A DNA stretch of 64,000 nt from Spartobacteria bacterium (lineage in GTDB: Bacteria; Verrucomicrobiota; Verrucomicrobiia; Chthoniobacterales; UBA10450): NCBI GenBank assembly GCA_021325495.1, contig JAJPGZ010000001.1, positions 62,001 through 126,000 on the forward strand, written 5' to 3'. The translations under genes and the position numbers were made by a program. Position 1 is the stretch's first letter, and every line of letters starts with the position of its first letter. The notes beneath the pieces were generated by a model. The model had not been told where the DNA came from, made no database searches, and saw nothing but the letters and a program-made list of their open reading frames with translations. Positions 59,645 through 64,000 of this stretch are shown piece after piece.

Positions 59645-62600
59645 TGAATTCTCTAACGAATCATCGGCAATCGAGAGGCGTTGCACTAGTTGTTACGCTC
59701 GTCATCCTCGTTCTGCTACTCGGAATGGCTGTCGGCCTTATGCAAACGAGTGGCATCGAGCGCGGGACTTCTAAAGGCGTCGCGGAGAAAGCGAAAGCAG
59801 ATTTGGCTGCACAAACCGGGGTTAACACGGCAATAGCACGCCTCGCAAACGACTTATCTTTGTATCCCGACTCCGCAACTTCGTGGGAGAAGGTTTACCA
59901 ATCTGGCAGCACAACCAATCTACAGTATCAGGGCACCGCTCTTTATTATCGCGAGAAAACCCCGGAACAAACCGCACCCAGCGCATCATCGCCTAACGCT
60001 ACCCCATCGCCCTTGCACATGCTCCCATTGATCTCGGGCGCACAAGCAAACCAGATTTGGCCACTAACCGGTGGCGGTACTGTGGACGATAAGAAACGCA
60101 GCTCTCTTCCTGCGCTCGATAATACAAACTCATTTGATCTTAACCGTGCGCGGTTTTCTGGAGACACACAGGGCGCCGTTGGCGCTCCGGTCGGATCATC
60201 CAGCCGTCCTGAGTTCCGTGGTCAATGGATCAATCTAACCGATTCGGGTGGGAAGGTCACCGGTCGATACGCTTACTGGATGGAGGACGAGAGTTTCAAG
60301 GTGAATGCAAACTACGCGCGCAATGTTCTGCGCGGCTCCAACACGCTCGGTGTAAATGCATCCGAGATTCCATTGCAAGGTCTGCTCAAAGTCCTTAACA
60401 ATGTCGATCCCGACGGAGTTGCAGCGAGCGCGGTAAACTACCGTAACTCGTTTCCGGGTTCAGTATTCTATGAATATCGAGCGCTAAATCAGGTCAGTGG
60501 TCAGCCCACGCTGGCTGATAATGCGAAATTTGAGGCCACTGTTTTTTCCGGAAGCTCCAATCTTTCTCGCAGCGGTGTGAAACGGGTCAATTTGAATTCA
60601 GTTGTTTCAACGTCTACCGATCCCGCTGAAATTCGAAAGCAGCTCGACGAAATCATCAATACGATCTCGTACCAACTGCCGAACTTTGCTCAGCGATTCT
60701 ATCGGACTGGATCAGACAAGAATTCCCTTGATGTCCCAGATACATCGACGTCCCCGCATCGCAGTATCTATCTGAACAAGATTGCCGCGAACATTCGCGA
60801 TTACATCGACACGGACTCGCAGCCGACAGTTGTCAATAACGACGGAGATCCCGCTTCAAATCCGCCAAAATCTTTCACCATTAGAAGTGGAACGCCTCCA
60901 GCAGGAGCTTCGTGGACCACACCGCCGACGCATGCCTTAAGGGCGATGCCAGCAAGCGGTGCGGTCACGCAGGGCTTAAATGAAGTCATAGCTATCGGCA
61001 AAGAACGGGTCCCGTTCATCCAGGAATACGCATTGCGCGTGCGTCAGATCACCTTAAGCCCGAGAACTGGTGCCGCAGCTGATTATAAAATTACTATCGA
61101 TCACTACGTGGAATTTTGGAACACGTCTAACCGCGACATTCTTGTCAGCGACTTGGGGTCGAATCCGTTTCTGCTCATCGCAAACCAGCCGGGCTGGGAC
61201 GCGGGTTCTTTAGATAACATTCCGGCCGGCGCCTCGCGCGATCTAAAACTTTATCTCAAGGACGCCAAGAACGCAGCTAATCCAAACAACGGACCCGCAC
61301 TGCAATCGTTCCCGGCCGGATCCGTCACAGTCATTACAACTGATCCACAGCCTTTGAGCGCGTTAACACCAGATTTAACGCGCGTGTTTTACATCCCGAT
61401 CGCGCCTGATAACGGTGGAACAACAGGCCTTCGGACGTACTCAGGCAAAACGAACAAGAAAAGCGGAAGCGAACTGCGACTAAACTTACTGACGCGAACC
61501 ACGGCTTCGAGCGATTACGATACGGAGATCGCTTTAGCAAACGATGCTGGCATTTTGGAATCAGCCTGGGGCTCTGCAGCGATCACCTCTGCTCTATCGG
61601 TAAACGCCGACCTCAAAACACCACCGGAAGATCGATTTGACCAAACAAAATGGCATTTTCGCGGCGGCACTCTTAAGGGCAACATAGGCGCTGCTGCCCC
61701 CTACGCTACGACCGGCGATCCACGGACGAACGCAGAACAAATTCGTTTCGATCTAAACGGTGGAACAGCCGGAAATGATAAGACCCGCTATTTCGACAGC
61801 GGACTCGATAGTAACAACATTCCCGGTAATAGCACCATCGGCGCGCCCAATTCGAATTATGCTAATCCTGGAAGCTGGTTTGATTATTCTAGTAACACGC
61901 AAGCCGCCGCTAATGCGCCTGCCTCGATCGCCAATTCAGCTCTGCAATCGGTTGCACAATTAGGCGACATATTCGATGCGGTGCGGACGAAAGGCGATGC
62001 AACTGGAACCGATAGCGATAATATACCCCAAAATTTGACGCTCAGCCGAAGTGGCGGCCGCACATTAAAAATTGGTCAACCTGAGCGTTACGATTCCAAT
62101 AACAATCTTGGTGGTTTGTGGGACGGAAACAGCAACTCCGCTAGTCGTGAATGGACGGCTTGGCGGCTGGTCGATATTTTTTCTCCGACATCGGTTCTAC
62201 AACTCGATGGTCGAATTAATATCAATGGCACGAACCGCGATAATGGTACGGCATTGAAAGCCGCTTTGTACGGTTACGTTTTCCAGGCAACTCCTGATTC
62301 GGATCCAAATCTTTCGGGCAAAACCTTTGATTCGGATCCCACCGACCCTAACGACAAGATTACCGAACTCCTCAAGCAAATACAGGCTCGCATAGCAAAC
62401 GATGCCACCGCGTACTCCAGTGCATTCGCAAACACTGTCGGCCCTTTCGTGGAACGGGGAGAACTTTCCGAATTACCGATGTTCAACACGGGAACCGATC
62501 TTGCCGCCGGGGTGGACACGAGCAAAACGTTCGATCGAGGTCGCGAAGAACTTTTTCGTCGCTCGCTCGAACTGATCACAACTCGCGGCAATATTTTTAC

Positions 62601-62814
62601 CGTATACGCGGTCGGCCAATCGCTTGCGCAACCGGGGACAGGCGCACCGATTATCACCTCTACTTCTCAGTTTAAAGTAACGTTTCGGATCGACCCAGTT
62701 TGGAGTGGTGGTACGCCGAGCGATCCCTGGGATCCAAGTGTTCCCAATGCAACAACCAATCGGTTTAAAAAACCGGACAAGTATGCGATCAAAATTCTCT
62801 ACGTCGGCGATTAG
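59641..62814 (+). CDS. Large cassette protein, probable Verru_Chthon protein A (GspK/PilX-like)
   Basis: 1057 residues. SRGVALVVTLVILVLLLGMAVGLM is a membrane helix like that of GspK or PilX, lacking Glu5. Region 60-350 shows the Ala-rich helix (ADLAAQTGVNTAIARLAND) and DESFKVNANYARN; further parts are rich in Asn, Ser, Gly and Asp with many short beta-type stretches. It is the largest protein in the cassette and likely the tip or surface component. Base composition is clearly lower in GC than the division cluster. Confidence 0.75.
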   Translation: MMNSLTNHRQSRGVALVVTLVILVLLLGMAVGLMQTSGIERGTSKGVAEKAKADLAAQTGVNTAIARLANDLSLYPDSATSWEKVYQSGSTTNLQYQGTALYYREKTPEQTAPSASSPNATPSPLHMLPLISGAQANQIWPLTGGGTVDDKKRSSLPALDNTNSFDLNRARFSGDTQGAVGAPVGSSSRPEFRGQWINLTDSGGKVTGRYAYWMEDESFKVNANYARNVLRGSNTLGVNASEIPLQGLLKVLNNVDPDGVAASAVNYRNSFPGSVFYEYRALNQVSGQPTLADNAKFEATVFSGSSNLSRSGVKRVNLNSVVSTSTDPAEIRKQLDEIINTISYQLPNFAQRFYRTGSDKNSLDVPDTSTSPHRSIYLNKIAANIRDYIDTDSQPTVVNNDGDPASNPPKSFTIRSGTPPAGASWTTPPTHALRAMPASGAVTQGLNEVIAIGKERVPFIQEYALRVRQITLSPRTGAAADYKITIDHYVEFWNTSNRDILVSDLGSNPFLLIANQPGWDAGSLDNIPAGASRDLKLYLKDAKNAANPNNGPALQSFPAGSVTVITTDPQPLSALTPDLTRVFYIPIAPDNGGTTGLRTYSGKTNKKSGSELRLNLLTRTTASSDYDTEIALANDAGILESAWGSAAITSALSVNADLKTPPEDRFDQTKWHFRGGTLKGNIGAAAPYATTGDPRTNAEQIRFDLNGGTAGNDKTRYFDSGLDSNNIPGNSTIGAPNSNYANPGSWFDYSSNTQAAANAPASIANSALQSVAQLGDIFDAVRTKGDATGTDSDNIPQNLTLSRSGGRTLKIGQPERYDSNNNLGGLWDGNSNSASREWTAWRLVDIFSPTSVLQLDGRININGTNRDNGTALKAALYGYVFQATPDSDPNLSGKTFDSDPTDPNDKITELLKQIQARIANDATAYSSAFANTVGPFVERGELSELPMFNTGTDLAAGVDTSKTFDRGREELFRRSLELITTRGNIFTVYAVGQSLAQPGTGAPIITSTSQFKVTFRIDPVWSGGTPSDPWDPSVPNATTNRFKKPDKYAIKILYVGD

Positions 62815-63466
62815 CGGACTTCTTTTACTTGGAAGTTGTATTGGTGCCGGCGCCCAATCCCCTACGCCTGCGAAAGTGGGCTACATCCGATTCTGGGACA
62901 TGTTACCACCCGCAAATGGCGTTTTCGAAGTATACAAGGCGGGCGCTCCTGCCTCTGAAGGCGCGTTATTTAGCGGAACAGCTTACCAATACACAAGCTA
63001 CACTGAAGTTCCTACCGGTCGGTACCGTCTTGCCGTCACCAAAAAAGGAGATGCAGCCGCGCTGAAAACTTTTGATGTCGAAGTTAAGCAAGATTCTTTT
63101 TTCACAATTCTTCTTTCCCCGCACGGCGGCGTTATTACCGCAGAGTTGATCGATGACACGCCGGATCCGAAAATGACGTCAGGGACACTGATAGCGCGAA
63201 ACTACTTTAGTGGCGTAACCGTATCAGTCGCTGCAAACACACAAAAACTGGTAGATGCACTTCCGTACGGGCAAAGCATCGCCGCCAATGGAATTGCCCG
63301 CGCAAGAGTTCCTTTGAAACTTACATTTAAACTCGCAAATGGGACAATCGCGGAATCGACGGCAGAAGGAAATTTTCAGCATTCCCAGCGCGTCACGCTC
63401 CTAATTATACCTGATTCCTATGGACGCTTCTGCATCCGCGTGACAAACGACGGCACAAATCTTTAG
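62783..63466 (+). CDS. Probable lipoprotein at the cassette's end
   Basis: 227 residues. SGLLLLGSCIGAGAQ is a signal with a lipobox-like LGSC, so a lipid-anchored protein is likely. The mature part has repeated beta strands (VGYIRFWDMLPPANGVFEVYK, YTSYTEVPTGRYRLAVTKKG), resembling DUF4397-like sandwich domains. It overlaps the end of the large cassette gene by 32 bases, so it is co-translated and could anchor the structure. Start at ATG 62783 opens the signal. Confidence 0.72.
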   Translation: MRSKFSTSAISGLLLLGSCIGAGAQSPTPAKVGYIRFWDMLPPANGVFEVYKAGAPASEGALFSGTAYQYTSYTEVPTGRYRLAVTKKGDAAALKTFDVEVKQDSFFTILLSPHGGVITAELIDDTPDPKMTSGTLIARNYFSGVTVSVAANTQKLVDALPYGQSIAANGIARARVPLKLTFKLANGTIAESTAEGNFQHSQRVTLLIIPDSYGRFCIRVTNDGTNL

Positions 63467-63786
63467 TGGGGACTCGAGCTCGCGTGCGGCTTAGGCGGGT
63501 CAAGAGGTGAGCGATGACTCGGATCCCACATCCAAGAACCATTACCTGACGGTGAATGCTGTGGGTAATTCGATTGCGCAGTGGGTCTGTCTAAGGCCGT
63601 ATGACGATTCGGATCGTACATCCACGCGCCCGATGGAGTAGATGTCGATCTTGCAAACGGCTGCAGTTTCACTGTGGGCGTTGCAACCGGTGGAGGTTTG
63701 GAACCCGGCAGCCAATCGCGAAAAGGTTTTTCCCAGCCGAGATAAATCAGCGCGCCGATCACAAAGATCTCGATCAGCAGGCGCAT
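63463..63786 (-). CDS. Small membrane protein with two WMYDP-type repeats
   Basis: 107 residues. One N-terminal span (LLIEIFVIGALIYLGW), a Pro-rich linker where a motif copy (63643) encodes ARSTSTPSG, and two related units, GAWMYDPNRHTALDRP and GSWMWDPSHRSPLDPP, spaced about 27 residues apart. I do not recognise a family. It is convergent with the cassette and its stop overlaps the lipoprotein stop. Confidence 0.65.
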   Translation of the reverse strand: MRLLIEIFVIGALIYLGWEKPFRDWLPGSKPPPVATPTVKLQPFARSTSTPSGAWMYDPNRHTALDRPTAQSNYPQHSPSGNGSWMWDPSHRSPLDPPKPHASSSPH

Positions 63787-63807
63787 TCGTTAGGTTTTAA
63801 AGAATCC

Positions 63808-63919
63808 GGACAGAATTTACAAGATTATCAGGATTTAATCTCCCGACGACTTACGACTGAATAGACAAAATGATCACAATGAATCTGAAACCATTCGGCA
63901 GATTCTGTTAATTCTGTCT
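63808..63919. repeat. Possible AT-rich imperfect inverted repeat
   Basis: GGACAGAATTTACAAGAT (63808) and CAGATTCTGTTAATTCTGTC (63899) are imperfectly complementary and bracket an AT-rich stretch. The words resemble dispersed repeats seen in several bacterial genomes. No coding content is evident. Confidence 0.35.
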
Positions 63920-63931
63920 CGAAACGTGGGA

Positions 63932-64000
63932 TCAATGCCGCGACTTGGCGTCGATCGCGGCCGCGGTCGTGGGGTCGTTAGGCGTGGCGGTGACGTTCAC
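63932..64000 (-). CDS. C-terminal end of a gene running off the right edge
   Basis: Twenty-two codons followed by TGA are open to the window edge on the minus strand (reading ATPNDPTTAAAIDAKSR near the end). The frame contains a CCTAACGA word as elsewhere in genes here, and composition is GC-rich like coding sequence. Nothing more can be said about identity. Confidence 0.35.
   Translation of the reverse strand: MNVTATPNDPTTAAAIDAKSRH

Larger units (their letters stand above)
454..63652. repeat. Dispersed 10-bp motif AAGATCGACA, about 91 copies
   Basis: Hand-read first bases of exact copies. Plus: 1288, 1982, 3672, 4035, 4425, 5395, 6262, 6832, 7378, 8446, 9377, 11284, 11829, 11844, 12407, 13559, 14925, 15499, 15785, 16000, 16668, 16759, 17444, 19525, 19889, 22618, 23174, 23827, 24235, 26352, 26848, 29829, 30203, 30905, 33366, 38721, 39306, 39921, 39937, 42567, 42957, 43664, 44194, 45687, 46406, 47564, 49011, 49912. 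Minus (TGTCGATCTT): 454, 2889, 4918, 7686, 8834, 10025, 10704, 11616, 14495, 15029, 18110, 18765, 21397, 22569, 22863, 24480, 24495, 25803, 26778, 27834, 27849, 30403, 31409, 31736, 33125, 34472, 35887, 37181, 38709, 40678, 45165, 47183, 50285, 50871, 50888, 52410, 52425, 53188, 53752, 55689, 55705, 56924, 63643. Nine-base versions lie at 33954, 35634, 40239, 46741 and 53952. ATCG or TCG usually follows. A few copies may be missed. Confidence 0.95.
3715..63982. repeat. Second dispersed word GTTAGGC / TCGTTAGG, about 51 exact 8-mers
   Basis: Hand-read first bases of CCTAACGA on plus: 3715, 6305, 8098, 9042, 9648, 12545, 15945, 16787, 19033, 25504, 25820, 27358, 30348, 30969, 32464, 34250, 36156, 39643, 40485, 40761, 45266, 46420, 47496, 50802, 51019. 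TCGTTAGG on plus: 5756, 8588, 8803, 17302, 20219, 20723, 21284, 22008, 22281, 23889, 26654, 28000, 29233, 29924, 35465, 38111, 39006, 39215, 41903, 43257, 43821, 52068, 53114, 55715, 63787, 63975. Variants with TTGTTAGG or CCGTTAGG also recur (for example near 4540, 9746, 16511, 20579, 33493, 34645, 46108, 50073, 58989). About two copies of an 8-mer are expected by chance. In genes it often forms a Leu-Gly pair with the otherwise unfavoured TTA codon, or Pro-Asn-Glu/Asp. Confidence 0.85.

Noticed and set aside
454-63652. AAGATCGACA as a Chi or KOPS-type polarity motif
   Set aside because: Copies are nearly equal on both strands (48 and 43), while such motifs are strongly strand-biased within a replichore.
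3715-63982. GTTAGGC words as telomere-like repeats
   Set aside because: They are single and dispersed, never in tandem arrays.

Overview
The window looks like the chromosome of a free-living verrucomicrobium, most likely near Chthoniobacter/Spartobacteria. Three things point there: a prepilin cassette of the kind TIGRFAMs names 'Verru_Chthon' (57.1-63.5 kb), a MurC-MurB fusion protein, and a GC-rich chromosome with a complete peptidoglycan and division cluster whose MurE looks diaminopimelate-specific. I saw no tRNA, rRNA, CRISPR array or prophage.

Layout. 0-7.6 kb, mostly minus: start of pyruvate kinase, a DUF4142 protein, a TPR protein, mutS, an ATP-grasp ligase and a zinc metallopeptidase. 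7.7-25.8 kb, mixed strands: an ABC-type permease, an aminotransferase/sulfotransferase pair, two tandem 3D-domain proteins, OsmC, a CHAP-like protein, an aldo/keto reductase, an NAD epimerase, an MFS-type carrier, two M20 hydrolases, an AlgI-like acyltransferase with an SGNH partner, and a family-B DNA polymerase. 25.8-45.1 kb, all minus: the dcw cluster read from mraZ (45.0 kb) through rsmH, ftsL, ftsI, murE, murF, mraY, murD, a LysM protein, ftsW, murG, murC-murB, ddl, ftsQ, ftsA and ftsZ, tightly packed with many ATGA stop/start overlaps and preceded by a four-box MraZ operator. 45.2-50.3 kb, plus: a secreted protein, TolQ/TolR/TonB-like genes, a zinc-ribbon membrane protein, guaB3 and fabF. 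50.3-50.9 kb: a REP-associated tyrosine transposase between perfect inverted repeats. 50.9-56.6 kb, minus: two roadblock proteins, an MglA-like GTPase and a PilB/GspE ATPase, facing away from a plus-strand prepilin cassette at 57.1-63.5 kb; together these look like a pilus or secretion module with its polarity switch.

The most striking signal is not a gene. The asymmetric 10-mer AAGATCGACA (reverse complement TGTCGATCTT) occurs about 91 times by hand count, 48 on plus and 43 on minus, inside genes in every reading frame and between genes, where about 0.1 would be expected by base composition. It often extends to AAGATCGACAATCG or AAGATCGACATCG, forms close direct pairs and one perfect palindrome, and supplies stop and start codons. 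A second short word, GTTAGGC (often TCGTTAGGC), is also dispersed, with about 51 copies of the 8-mer TCGTTAGG. The first motif is absent from the whole prepilin cassette (no copy from 56,934 to 63,642). The density and symmetry resemble DNA uptake sequences of naturally competent bacteria, but that function is inference only.
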